A program made the translations under genes and the position numbers. A stretch of DNA of 64,000 nt from Arthrobacter sp. HY1533 (GTDB lineage Bacteria; Actinomycetota; Actinomycetes; Actinomycetales; Micrococcaceae): assembly GCF_027568515.1 (NCBI RefSeq), contig NZ_JANKZF010000029.1, positions 1 to 64,000 on the forward strand. Reading direction: 5' to 3'. The notes beneath the pieces were generated by a model, which searched no databases, was not told where the DNA came from, and saw only the letters and a program-made list of their open reading frames with translations. Position 1 is the stretch's first letter, and every line of letters begins with the position of its first letter. Positions 6,330-14,589 of the stretch are shown one piece after another.

Positions 6330-8546
6330 ATGGGCGGTTCGGTGAATTTCCCGGCTAACCGGGAGGATTCCTCCACCACAGATGCTGTGGCGGAACTGCT
6401 GAATGCCTTCACATTTCCCACCATCATCCCCCTGACCACCGACATGGCAGCCCTGGAGGGTTTGCCCGATTATCCAGAGCTGGACATGGCCGCTGTTCCC
6501 GACGCCACCGTCCCAGATAGGGCCAGGGAGTTCCCGGAATCCCGCCTGGGCGGGCTCCGGTCCTTGCAGGACAGCACCGCAACAGCCTTGGCCGCGATGC
6601 ACCGGCACAAGAACCAGGGCGCCGCCTTCACCGCGGTGTTGGTGGAACGAATGCTCTCCGCGGCGGAGGCCGAAGCCACCGTGTTGGAGTTGGATCCGTG
6701 GCAGCGAGAAACGTCCCGGGCCGGGGTGCGGGCCGAAATCGCCGCGCTGTTCACCATCTCCGAGGGCTACGCCGGGGCCTTGATGGTCGATGCGGCCATC
6801 CTGGTCCGGCACCTTCCCGCGACCATGGAGCAGCTCTCGGCGGGGGTGTTGGGGTGGGAGCATGCGGTCATCATCGCCGAAGAAACCACCCTGCTGCGCC
6901 AAGCCCGCCTGCCCCAAGACGTGATTGACGCGTTCGAACAAGTGTTGTTGGGGAAGGCGGAGCATGCCACGCTGCACAATTTCCGGGAGAAGGCACGCAG
7001 GGCGCGGGAACGCGCCTATCCGGAGACCCTGGTCCCCAAGACCCGGCAGGCCTATGAGCGCCGGCAACTGGGGATCAGCCGGTCCCGGGACGGGATGGCC
7101 TGGCTCAACCTCTACGGCCCCTCCCCAACCATCGAGGCGATCTGGGCCCAATGCACCGCCACAGCCCAGGGCGCCCAAGGCCCCCACGAAGACCGCACCC
7201 TCACCCAACTAAGGGCCGACATCGCCGCCGCCCTCCTCCTCTGCCAAACCCTCGATCAGAACGGGATCCACGCACCCGCACCAGCCCCCGCCAGTGACTG
7301 CGCCCTGGTGGCAGAGAAGACACAGGGAACAACCCCTGATAGTTCAGCCGACTCGGCCGATACTGCCCAGCAGGGCGCCTGGTTTACCACCCTGGCCGAG
7401 ACCGGTCCGGACCCCTGCCAGGGCGCAGCGTTCCCTGACCCCGACCGCCTCGGCCCGCATTTCTACTCCTGGCAACTGCCCGTCTTTGACGACCCCGACT
7501 ATCAGGACCCGGCCTTCAGGGAGCCTGACCCGCGGAACCTGCCCGACTGGCAAGTACCCGGACAGCCACCACACCTCACACCCACCAGCAACAACACCGC
7601 CGCCAACACCAGCGGTCCCGGCGGCAACGGCGCAGCCGGGCCCGGACCCAGCCCGAAGGGGAGCAGTGTGTCCGGATGTGGTGCTGGGACGTGGCCGCCA
7701 CTGCCACAGGTCACCCCAATTCTGTTGGTGCCGGCGTTGTCACTGCTCGGGTTCACGGACGAGCCGGCCTGGATGTCAGGAGCAGGCCCGATCAGCATCG
7801 AGGTCGCGAAGTACCTCACCGCCAACGCACCCAGCTTCTACCGGGTGTTGGTGGACCCCATCAGCAACCAACCCCTGGATGCGGCACCCGACATTCACCG
7901 GGTGACGAAGGCGATGGAGATCAGGCTACTGATGCGCGATGAGTACTGCGTGTTCCCGGGCTGCAACGCCCGGGCCGTGAACTGCGAAACCGACCACCTC
8001 CAAGCCTTTAGCACCGGCGGACCCACCACCTACGACAACCTCGAATCCCTATGCAGGCTCCACCACCGGCTCAAGCACCACAAAGACGACAAAACCCGCA
8101 ACGGCCGCATCCGCACCGAGCAGTCCTTTGAACGGCAATCCGTCCACCCCCGCGCCTGGAGCCCCCGCAAGACCCCGGACGGGATCGAATGGACCAGCCC
8201 CACCGGCCACCAACACCCACCCGAGCAACAAGACACCCAACCACCGGTCTACAACGAAACCCTCAAAACCCTCATCGATGCCACCCTGAAAGCACTCCAA
8301 CAACGCCAAGAGTCCGGGAACGACGAGGACGGCACGGGCGCCTACGACCTCACCGCACCGCCCTGGGAGTACCGCCCCGACGAAGAAGACGAAGACGATC
8401 CCGACTTTGACTACGACGAGGCCGTAGCCGCCGGCTGGGATCCCGACAACCTCCCCGAACCACCGGCCCAAAGCGAGGAAGAAGTGGAAATCCTGGACCG
8501 CATGTCCATCGAAGAGTATCTACGCCGCCACCCCAACGCCGCCTAG
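6330..8546 (+). CDS. DUF222 / HNH endonuclease domain protein (13E12-type)
   Basis: Protein of 738 residues of the large actinobacterial DUF222 plus HNH family (13E12 repeat family in mycobacteria). DUF222 covers roughly residues 60-310. A Pro/Gly/Thr-rich linker spans about 310-470. The HNH module at about 537-585 reads CVFPGCN, then CETDHLQAFSTGG, then NLESLCRLHH, with the zinc cysteines and DH catalytic pair intact. The tail is strongly acidic. No ribosome site precedes ATG 6330, in keeping with the leaderless promoter. These genes often occur in many copies per genome and may be mobile or involved in DNA processing, but no function has been proven. It lies directly after the repeat cluster. 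Confidence 0.88.
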   Translation: MGGSVNFPANREDSSTTDAVAELLNAFTFPTIIPLTTDMAALEGLPDYPELDMAAVPDATVPDRAREFPESRLGGLRSLQDSTATALAAMHRHKNQGAAFTAVLVERMLSAAEAEATVLELDPWQRETSRAGVRAEIAALFTISEGYAGALMVDAAILVRHLPATMEQLSAGVLGWEHAVIIAEETTLLRQARLPQDVIDAFEQVLLGKAEHATLHNFREKARRARERAYPETLVPKTRQAYERRQLGISRSRDGMAWLNLYGPSPTIEAIWAQCTATAQGAQGPHEDRTLTQLRADIAAALLLCQTLDQNGIHAPAPAPASDCALVAEKTQGTTPDSSADSADTAQQGAWFTTLAETGPDPCQGAAFPDPDRLGPHFYSWQLPVFDDPDYQDPAFREPDPRNLPDWQVPGQPPHLTPTSNNTAANTSGPGGNGAAGPGPSPKGSSVSGCGAGTWPPLPQVTPILLVPALSLLGFTDEPAWMSGAGPISIEVAKYLTANAPSFYRVLVDPISNQPLDAAPDIHRVTKAMEIRLLMRDEYCVFPGCNARAVNCETDHLQAFSTGGPTTYDNLESLCRLHHRLKHHKDDKTRNGRIRTEQSFERQSVHPRAWSPRKTPDGIEWTSPTGHQHPPEQQDTQPPVYNETLKTLIDATLKALQQRQESGNDEDGTGAYDLTAPPWEYRPDEEDEDDPDFDYDEAVAAGWDPDNLPEPPAQSEEEVEILDRMSIEEYLRRHPNAA

Positions 8547-8558
8547 TCGCTTGCACCA

Positions 8559-8578
8559 TGGAACCCCGGGGGTTTCCA
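8559..8578 (+). terminator. Short GC hairpin after the DUF222/HNH gene
   Basis: TGGAACCCC at 8559-8567 is complementary to GGGGTTTCCA at 8569-8578 and lies 12 bp after the stop codon, without a T-tract. It is a possible weak terminator. Confidence 0.35.
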
Positions 8579-8616
8579 CCCAAAGGGGGGATGAGTCCAT
8601 CCGCTAGGCTCGTGAA

Positions 8617-9117
8617 ATGGGACCTGACAAAGTGCACCGGCCGAATCTGGCAGTCGGCATAGCCGGCATCGCATTTGCTCTCACGGTGGCCTATTCCATT
8701 GCAGGGTCATTGCAGGTACTGGTGTGGAATCCGAAGGCAGCCGTGCCGGGTGCGACGCTGGAAGAGATAGCGGCAGCCATGGCGCGGGCCAATGAGACGC
8801 TGGCTGTGCCACTCGTCGTCACCTGGGCGGTGACTGGAATTCTGCTAGCCGCAGGCGTCTTCGTCGCGGCCTTGGCAATGCAGCTCCCTGCCGGAGCCGC
8901 GGCCAAGCTGGGCCTGGCGATTGTCGCGCTGGGTGCACCATCACATTGGTTTGCGTCGTTCCCTGCGGGCATGGGCATCGCAGACACTTTTGCCACTTCG
9001 GGAGGAGACCACGCCCCCTGGGGCATGCTCCTCTATGCGGTGAGTGTGGTTGCGTTCGCGGCCCTGCTGGTCTTAGTGGTCCGCAGGCGCAACGGCATCA
9101 AGCCGATTCCGGCTTAG
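8617..9117 (+). CDS. Four-helix membrane protein of unknown function
   Basis: A 166-residue hydrophobic protein with four predicted membrane helices at about residues 8-30, 63-86, 92-112 and 132-156, and a short charged tail. No catalytic or binding motif is visible. A weak ribosome site precedes ATG 8617. Its 3-prime end overlaps the convergent GNAT gene by 20 bp, so the two genes can form antisense RNA at their ends. Function is not assigned. Confidence 0.65.
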   Translation: MGPDKVHRPNLAVGIAGIAFALTVAYSIAGSLQVLVWNPKAAVPGATLEEIAAAMARANETLAVPLVVTWAVTGILLAAGVFVAALAMQLPAGAAAKLGLAIVALGAPSHWFASFPAGMGIADTFATSGGDHAPWGMLLYAVSVVAFAALLVLVVRRRNGIKPIPA

Positions 9118-9529
9118 TCGTCCGCGCCATCCACTGCGATGGAACGTCCAAGGGTTCGAACCCGAACTTTTCATAGAGCGTATGCGCGTCCTCCGTCGCT
9201 AGGAGTATGCGCTTGAGGTTCATGGGCTCGAACTCGTCCAGGATTCCCTGCAACAGGACAGAGCCGATACCCTCTCCACGATCCTCCGCGGAGACGAAGA
9301 CATCGCAAAGCCAGGCAAAGGTCGCCCCATCCGTCACCACGCGGGCGTAGGCCACTTGCCGGCCAGATGCTGACTCGTAGACGCCAAAATTGCGGGATCC
9401 GCCGAACGCGCGGTCCTGCACCTCACGAGGCCGGCCCCTCGCCCAATAGCTCTCATTGCTCAGCCAGAGGTGGACCAGTGCCCGGTCAATGTCTTCCGTC
9501 GCTGCGGAGAAGTGGTAGTTCGAAGCCAT
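9098..9529 (-). CDS. GNAT-family N-acetyltransferase
   Basis: Protein of 143 residues with the GNAT acetyl-CoA loop EDRGEGIGSVLLQGIL (R/Q-x-x-G-x-G) preceded by the core strand WLCDVFVS and followed by ILLATEDAHTLYEKFGF. It is expected to transfer an acetyl group from acetyl-CoA to a small amine or a protein; the substrate is unknown. ATG 9529 was chosen because residues upstream of it in the longer open frame do not resemble the family. It converges on the membrane protein gene to its left. Confidence 0.78.
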   Translation of the reverse strand: MASNYHFSAATEDIDRALVHLWLSNESYWARGRPREVQDRAFGGSRNFGVYESASGRQVAYARVVTDGATFAWLCDVFVSAEDRGEGIGSVLLQGILDEFEPMNLKRILLATEDAHTLYEKFGFEPLDVPSQWMARTTKPESA

Positions 9530-9596
9530 CAACACATACAACCACAAGCTGGTTTCGACACGTTCAACGTTGGCCCCGAGCCACCATTGTGTTGAC

Positions 9597-10415
9597 CTAG
9601 GGCAATTTTGGCCGCTCGGACTGCACGCTAGATTCAAGCGCCTGGATCTGCCGCGCGTGCACGTCTGCCACCCACTCCCAACCGGGCTTGGCAGAAGCGT
9701 CGATCCTCGAATCATTCACATCCTGGGCGCCCCTCAGTGCCTGCAGATACTTTCTATCCTGGAGGATCCGCGTCTTGGCCTCGCCTACACCCCCAATGGT
9801 GCCGTGGCCCGGAATGAGGACCTCGACGTCGTCCGCCAGACCCTCCAACATGAGCAGGGCAGCGAGGTAGTCCTCAATCGGGTCTGTCGCACCCGCCAGG
9901 TCCAGCATCGGAATCAAAACGTCAGAAAGTGTGTCGCCTCCGATGAGCACCCCCTGATCTTGAATCCAGAGCGCAGCATGCCCTGGGGCATGGCCTTCAT
10001 GTCCCAGGATCTGGACAGGAGGGCCGTCCCATGGAATCTGCGTTGTTCCGTCTGGCAAGCCGGAAACGTGGCCCAGCAGCTCCAGTGGCACGTCCTCAGG
10101 GATGCCGAATCTCTTGGCATCGATCCCGCCGGCCAGCCTCGCCCGAACGGTGGCCGCGCAGCGGGACGTACCAAAGCGCGGCACGTCCCCGAATCCAGGG
10201 TGCCAGAGGAGGTGGTCCCAGTGCGGATGCGTTGAGAAGCCCGCCAGCACCCTCTGGCCCGCAGAGGCCAGATCATTTACCAGACAGTCCAATTCGTGGC
10301 CGTGCACTCCGGGATCAATGAGCAACACACCATCGCTGCCCTGCACCACAACAGTGTTGCTTTGGCAGAACTCGCTCACGTGCACCTGCACACCCGCCGC
10401 AACTTGCTTCAGCAT
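9597..10415 (-). CDS. Metallo-beta-lactamase-fold hydrolase
   Basis: Protein of 272 residues. The zinc signature H63-x-H65-x-D67-H68 (THPHWDHLLW) is intact, preceded by VLLIDPGVHGHELD; GHAPGHAALWI and a late GHG supply further metal ligands. It is a cytoplasmic hydrolase of the glyoxalase II/RNase Z fold, but the substrate cannot be read from sequence. ATG 10415 has GGAAAGAG upstream. It is followed by the GNAT gene 67 bp downstream and preceded by the NAD(P)-binding gene, all on the minus strand. Confidence 0.8.
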   Translation of the reverse strand: MLKQVAAGVQVHVSEFCQSNTVVVQGSDGVLLIDPGVHGHELDCLVNDLASAGQRVLAGFSTHPHWDHLLWHPGFGDVPRFGTSRCAATVRARLAGGIDAKRFGIPEDVPLELLGHVSGLPDGTTQIPWDGPPVQILGHEGHAPGHAALWIQDQGVLIGGDTLSDVLIPMLDLAGATDPIEDYLAALLMLEGLADDVEVLIPGHGTIGGVGEAKTRILQDRKYLQALRGAQDVNDSRIDASAKPGWEWVADVHARQIQALESSVQSERPKLP

Positions 10416-10568
10416 GGGGGCTCTTTCCGTTGGTGGTTTGGAACCGCTGGTCAAGACTGTAGGGCGTGGTGGCGGCCAGTGGCAAGCAGGGAGCACGCGG
10501 GGGAGTGGTCCGCGCGAACGCACTTGCGACGGCACGCCTTCTCCACGACAAGCATGTAGGGGAGCTAG

Positions 10569-11372
10569 TCAGGACTGAAGACAGCCTTCCTGTTTTTCTA
10601 TCAGGAACTCTTCAAAGGTACGCCGCCCCACGGTGCGATCAGGGGCCAGGTTGGCGCCGTCCCGCTGGGCCTTGGCCGCTTTTCCGGGAATGTGCATGGG
10701 CAGTATGAGGCGCCTGTGGCCAGTTGCCCGCACGTAGCTCCTGACCAGGTCTTCCATTGGATAAATGCGGGGCCCCCCGATGGCTGGCACAAAACCAGAG
10801 GCTTCGCCCAGCGACAACTCAACGAGGCGTTCGGCCACTTCGCGAACGTCGACGGGCTGGTAGGAGAAAGTCGCGAAGGTCGGAATGACCGGCAGCTTCA
10901 TCCCCAGCTCGGCGAAGGCCGCGATGAAATCGTGGAACTGGGTTGCACGCAGGGTCGTGAACGGGATGCCGGAGCTGGCGATGATCAGCTCGCTTTTCCG
11001 CTTCTCCTCGAAGTAACCGAGTGTGGCCCGGTCAATCCGGCTGGCGAACGGCGTCGTGTCGGCTCCAACCACCGAGATGTACACCAGGTGCCGCACCGCG
11101 CCTGCCCGGATGAGGCTGTCCACCAAGTGACCGGCCTTGACCGAATCCCCCTTTGCGCTGCCGGCACCGTGGATGACCGTCTCCACGCCGGACACGGCCG
11201 CGTCAATGCCCTGGCCAGATTCCAGGTCGCCAATAAGGTATTCCACGCCGTCCCGGGGCCGCTGGGGGCTGCGACTGAGGACGCGCACGGTGTGTCCGGC
11301 GTCCACAAGTAGTGGCACCAGCGCCCTGCCCAGGTTGCCGGTGCCGCCTGTGACCAAAATGGGCTGATCCAT
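10569..11372 (-). CDS. NAD(P)-binding epimerase/NmrA-like oxidoreductase, ECF-sigma partner
   Basis: A 267-residue atypical short-chain dehydrogenase. The dinucleotide motif TGGTGNLG lies at residues 8-15, and no complete YxxxK active site is obvious, which fits the NmrA/SDR-a group. ATG 11372 is preceded by GGAG at the right distance; the TTG four codons upstream is less likely. It is divergent from an ECF sigma factor with a SnoaL-like tail. Sigma factors of the ECF41 kind are known to sit next to COE genes (carboxymuconolactone decarboxylase, oxidoreductase or epimerase) and to transcribe them, so this is the probable target gene. Confidence 0.8.
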   Translation of the reverse strand: MDQPILVTGGTGNLGRALVPLLVDAGHTVRVLSRSPQRPRDGVEYLIGDLESGQGIDAAVSGVETVIHGAGSAKGDSVKAGHLVDSLIRAGAVRHLVYISVVGADTTPFASRIDRATLGYFEEKRKSELIIASSGIPFTTLRATQFHDFIAAFAELGMKLPVIPTFATFSYQPVDVREVAERLVELSLGEASGFVPAIGGPRIYPMEDLVRSYVRATGHRRLILPMHIPGKAAKAQRDGANLAPDRTVGRRTFEEFLIEKQEGCLQS

Positions 11373-11411
11373 GATTTGCTCCAAACTCTTTTCGAGGGAA
11401 TGTGCCTTGTC

Positions 11412-11453
11412 GTGTCACATAGACCCCACTTTGCGGGTCTACTTAAGTGACAC
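11412..11453. promoter_or_regulatory. Symmetric divergent promoter with ECF41-type -35 boxes
   Basis: Outer arms GTGTCAC (11412-11418) and GTGACAC (11447-11453), plus inner arms TAGACCC (11420-11426) and GGGTCTA (11435-11441), form a two-step inverted repeat between the divergent genes. Rightwards, TGTCACA at 11413 is followed after 16 bp by GGTC. ECF41 promoters are described as TGTCACA, about 16 bp, then CGTC. Leftwards, TGTCACT (11452 to 11446) offers a second such -35 box for the oxidoreductase gene. Confidence 0.6.
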
Positions 11454-11477
11454 CACACAGCGGAGGAATGTGACCGA

Positions 11478-12365
11478 ATGGGCGAGCAGGAGTGGTTCAC
11501 CGAACATTTTGAGCAACATCGTCCCCGGCTACGCGCGGTTGCCTACCGCATGCTCGGTTCCGCCAGCGAGGCCGACGACGCCGTGCAGGACGCCTGGATT
11601 CGCGCCAGCCGCGCCCACACCACGGATGTCGACAACCTCGGGGCCTGGCTGACCACCATCGTTGCGCGGGTCTGCCTCAACTCTCTGCGTTCGCGCACGC
11701 GGTTGAAGGAAGAACCACTCGATGCCTTCGTGCCCGAACTGATCGTCTCCGGAGATAACGTCCGTGATCCGGAGGAACAGGCGCTGCTGGCCGACTCAGT
11801 GGGGACAGCATTGCTGGTTGTCCTGGAAACGCTGTCCCCGGCCGAACGCCTCGCTTTCGTCCTGCATGACCTCTTCGCGGTGCCCTTCGTGGAAATCGCT
11901 CCCATGATCGAGCGAACACCAGAAACCGCCCGGCAACTGGCTAGCCGGGCCCGGCGGCGGGTGCGCGGGCAGGCTCCAGCACCGGACCCGGACATCGTGC
12001 GTCAACGCGAGGTCGTTGACGCATTTTTTGCTGCCGCCCGCGACGGCGACTTTGACGCGCTCGTCGAACTGCTGCATCCCGAGGTCGTCTTCCGCGCCAA
12101 CGGTCTCACGACACGGCCTCTTGTGATTGCAGGCGCCGAAACCGTGGCGAAGAACGCACGCATGTTCGGTCCGGACTCGCCACCATACCGTCACGTCTTG
12201 GTCAATGGGGCGGCGGGGGTGATCGTGGTTGCGGACGGGCAGTTGATGTCCGTCACGGGTTTCACGATCGTCAACGGTCGCATCGCCGCGATCGACGTAC
12301 TTGCCGGCCCGGAGCGCATGCGCGAATACGACCTTTCGCTTCTACCTCTGGACGGTGGATCGTGA
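11478..12365 (+). CDS. ECF sigma factor with C-terminal SnoaL-like domain (SigJ/ECF41-like)
   Basis: Protein of 295 residues. Region 2 spans about 8-75 (HRPRLRAVAYRMLGSASEADDAVQDAW), and region 4 about 110-165 (LSPAERLAFVLHDLFAVPFVEIAPMIERTPETARQLASRARRRV). After residue 175 comes a SnoaL-like fold (VVDAFFAAARDGDFDALVELLHPEVVF) that replaces a separate anti-sigma factor. The WLPEP and DGGGKV signatures of classic ECF41 are not visible, so it may be a SigJ-type cousin. GGAGGAA at 11461-11467 precedes ATG 11478. Its own upstream region carries an ECF41-like -35 box, suggesting autoregulation. Confidence 0.85.
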   Translation: MGEQEWFTEHFEQHRPRLRAVAYRMLGSASEADDAVQDAWIRASRAHTTDVDNLGAWLTTIVARVCLNSLRSRTRLKEEPLDAFVPELIVSGDNVRDPEEQALLADSVGTALLVVLETLSPAERLAFVLHDLFAVPFVEIAPMIERTPETARQLASRARRRVRGQAPAPDPDIVRQREVVDAFFAAARDGDFDALVELLHPEVVFRANGLTTRPLVIAGAETVAKNARMFGPDSPPYRHVLVNGAAGVIVVADGQLMSVTGFTIVNGRIAAIDVLAGPERMREYDLSLLPLDGGS

Positions 12366-12858
12366 GACGCGGGAACTGTGGGGGAGTGGCGCCTCACATT
12401 TCTACGGGAAGGCGGCTAGGTCTGCGTCGTAGCTTGAGCATTCCTGTCCAGCACTGAACGTGAGTGAAGCGATCCGCGGCATGAGTGCAAAGAATAAAGT
12501 GACTGCCTTGACGCCCTTTGCGACACGTCGGCTTCGAGGAGGCTCAACCATCAATTCCGGGTGGACCTGCGGATGCACTCAGGACCCCGAAACCAAGGGA
12601 CACAGGGAGTGGGCGTCACTGCAGATATCCAGCCCCTTCCGGGCCCAGATTCACTTTACTTGACATAATGTAGATTATCGGCGCTTTGGACGAGTCTTCA
12701 GAAGATATGATTTCACGACCAAATATCAAGTATCGCCCGATCTGGCTGACAGCGTTCACCGAAGAACACTGAGGGCCCTCCATCCTTCGCGCCCAGCGTC
12801 TTTTGTTTGCCCTGGAATGAAGCCAGCACGTGGCTCGAGGGTCGCTACTTCCTGCCGA
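12366..12858. other. Gene-free stretch, lower GC
   Basis: No convincing gene is seen in these 493 bases. The only longer open frame, 12460-12663 on the plus strand, has no ribosome site or recognisable composition. An AT-rich patch near 12655-12690 includes TTGACA at 12660-12665 and the short dyad ATAAT-GTAG-ATTAT at 12665-12678, with no matching -10 box at normal spacing. GC content falls here and stays low through the next gene. Confidence 0.5.
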
Positions 12859-13950
12859 TCAATCGTCGTTCAGTCGGTCATCCCATATGACGAGACGATT
12901 CGGAATTGGCCATTCCAAGTCATCGAGGCTAAAACTATCGCCCCCATCGAGCGAGGCAGGCAGGCTATTTCGATCACTATCACTGAGATGACCGAACAGT
13001 CCTTCCTCCTTGACGAATCGCGCCGCGGAAGGAGAGCTAACCTCCCGCTCTCGAACTTCTGGCACGTGCATCCCTCGAATTACGTTCTCATCATCAGGAT
13101 GAGAATAGAGACAAGTTCTAGAGTTGGTGGCGGTCGCCTGATTCATGCTTTTCGCGGTCAGCGCAGTCCCCTCCATCCTAAGATCAGGAAGGTCCGGAGA
13201 AGCACCTATCACAAGCCCATGAGTCCTGGACAGTGGCAGTGCGAATCCGCCAGCATTGGCCAACCCAACACCGAAGAAGGGCGGGTGCTGAGGGGTTTTG
13301 AGCAACGATACTGGATGGTCGCCCGTAACAAGATGTTTCCGCTTGTAGACGTTCACAGACCATTGCATGCTTGCCAGCATGGTGGCCGTCGGCTCCAAAA
13401 GCTCACCAACCATTCTGAGATGACTACGGGCATCTGCTCGCAGTCTCGGGCCTCCATCCCGAGTGAGCTCGGCCCATTCAAAGTCCAGACGCTCACTGCT
13501 TATGGGTGCACTTTCGGCATTTTCAATGTGTCGCCTCAAGGCCTCTTTTCCTGAGGTTCCCACGACAAGTTGAATCATGAGGGCATTGATGTTGTTTCCT
13601 TGCGTCCGAACACCCTCGGAACGAAGGTGTTGCAGGGCGATCCAAAGCGCCAGATCACACTTCTCTTCCGCACTAAGTGGCCAGCCGCCATTGCCCACGA
13701 CGGACTTGAGTACCGCGCCGGCTGGCCCTTCTACGTCAGAAAACGCGCGTTCGAAATAGTCACTGAGTTGACCATCTTCCAACTCAATGGTGTAAAAGTC
13801 TTTGACAACGGAGGCCCTTTCGACGGAGATGAGGTGGCTCCGGTACCCGGGCAGGAGCGTTCGGCGAAGGCGATTCGATGAATCAGCAAAGCCCTTTAGG
13901 TAGAACTTTGATACAACATGCTGTTTGCGGACGAGCTCTGGTTTCCCCAT
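12859..13950 (-). CDS. DUF4238 domain protein
   Basis: Protein of 363 residues beginning with the DUF4238 hallmark KQHVVSKFYLKGF (family consensus roughly KQHyvPqfyLkxF). Later blocks include WIALQHLRSEGVR and the mid-protein VNVYKRKHLVTGDHPVSLL, which resembles the conserved TSDxPV block of the family. Function is unknown; such proteins are scattered, often near mobile or defence genes. Codon usage is visibly less GC-biased than in neighbours and many codons end in A or T, which suggests acquisition by transfer. The opposite-strand open frame at 12817-13554 is its shadow. Confidence 0.8.
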   Translation of the reverse strand: MGKPELVRKQHVVSKFYLKGFADSSNRLRRTLLPGYRSHLISVERASVVKDFYTIELEDGQLSDYFERAFSDVEGPAGAVLKSVVGNGGWPLSAEEKCDLALWIALQHLRSEGVRTQGNNINALMIQLVVGTSGKEALRRHIENAESAPISSERLDFEWAELTRDGGPRLRADARSHLRMVGELLEPTATMLASMQWSVNVYKRKHLVTGDHPVSLLKTPQHPPFFGVGLANAGGFALPLSRTHGLVIGASPDLPDLRMEGTALTAKSMNQATATNSRTCLYSHPDDENVIRGMHVPEVREREVSSPSAARFVKEEGLFGHLSDSDRNSLPASLDGGDSFSLDDLEWPIPNRLVIWDDRLNDD

Positions 13951-14011
13951 CTGCCCAGCTTAGGACATCAAAGTTGCCGCACGCTGCCAAGTTGTCGTTT
14001 CTTGCAGCAGG

Positions 14012-14563
14012 TCAGGTACCCCGACCAGCCGCCCTTAGAGAAACCCCGCAGGGCTTCCACCCACGCCTAAAAATCTCCAAATGGGCGTCATGGCCTGCAT
14101 CTGCAATATCGATCCGCAACGTCCCGGCCACAACAAACTTGACCTTCTTCGTTTCGTCGAACATTCCACCTTCCGCGTACAGGACAAGCGTCCTTGCCTT
14201 GACCCTGACCCTCTCTTCCCTGTGCGGCACCATGACGTGGCGGATGCAGGCCTCCATGATGTCAGCGTCAAACCTTGGCTACAGGCCACAGTCCCAGTAC
14301 TCCAGCGCGTCAACCCACGCGCCCGCAATGGCGCTTCGCCCGTGTCCGCGCTGGTCCAGCGCCACCACCCGGAATTCACCGGCAAGGGCACGCAGGGTGG
14401 GCTCAAACTCCCCCGACTCCCCCGCCAGGCCGTGCAAAATCACCACAACCGGCCCCTGCCCGACCTCCAGGTACGACAACCTCACGCCATCCCGTTGGAA
14501 TGCGAACCGGCGGATGTCCACGCCCAACTCCCCCACCGCCGCCATGTCCCCAGGGTGATTCAC
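14012..14563 (-). pseudogene. Alpha/beta hydrolase pseudogene (nonsense, deletion and frameshift)
   Basis: The N-terminal part encodes VVVILHGLAGESGEFEPTL and ALDQRGHGRS, a typical alpha/beta hydrolase start. The frame then jumps straight to GAWVDALEYWDCGL, so roughly 100 residues including the nucleophile elbow are missing. At 14279-14281 a TAG stands where the family has a Trp codon; translation continues in the same frame as PRFDADIMEACIRH and the late hydrolase strand TLVLYAEGGMF, then the histidine region AGHDAHLE. Just after that a one- or two-base shift near a T-run (about 14070) displaces the last WVEALRGF residues. Three lesions and loss of the active serine argue that it is dead. 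Confidence 0.8.
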
Positions 14564-14589
14564 ATTAGAAGATGTATTCCAATCCAGCG

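Noticed and set aside
12460-12663. 67-residue open frame in the gap after the sigma factor
   Set aside because: No ribosome site and no family resemblance; composition looks non-coding.
12660-12688. Promoter in the gap after the sigma factor
   Set aside because: TTGACA is perfect, but there is no -10 box at 15-19 bp and no gene downstream on that strand.
12817-13554. 245-residue plus-strand frame opposite the DUF4238 gene
   Set aside because: It is the antisense shadow of a recognised family; the peptide has no coding character.
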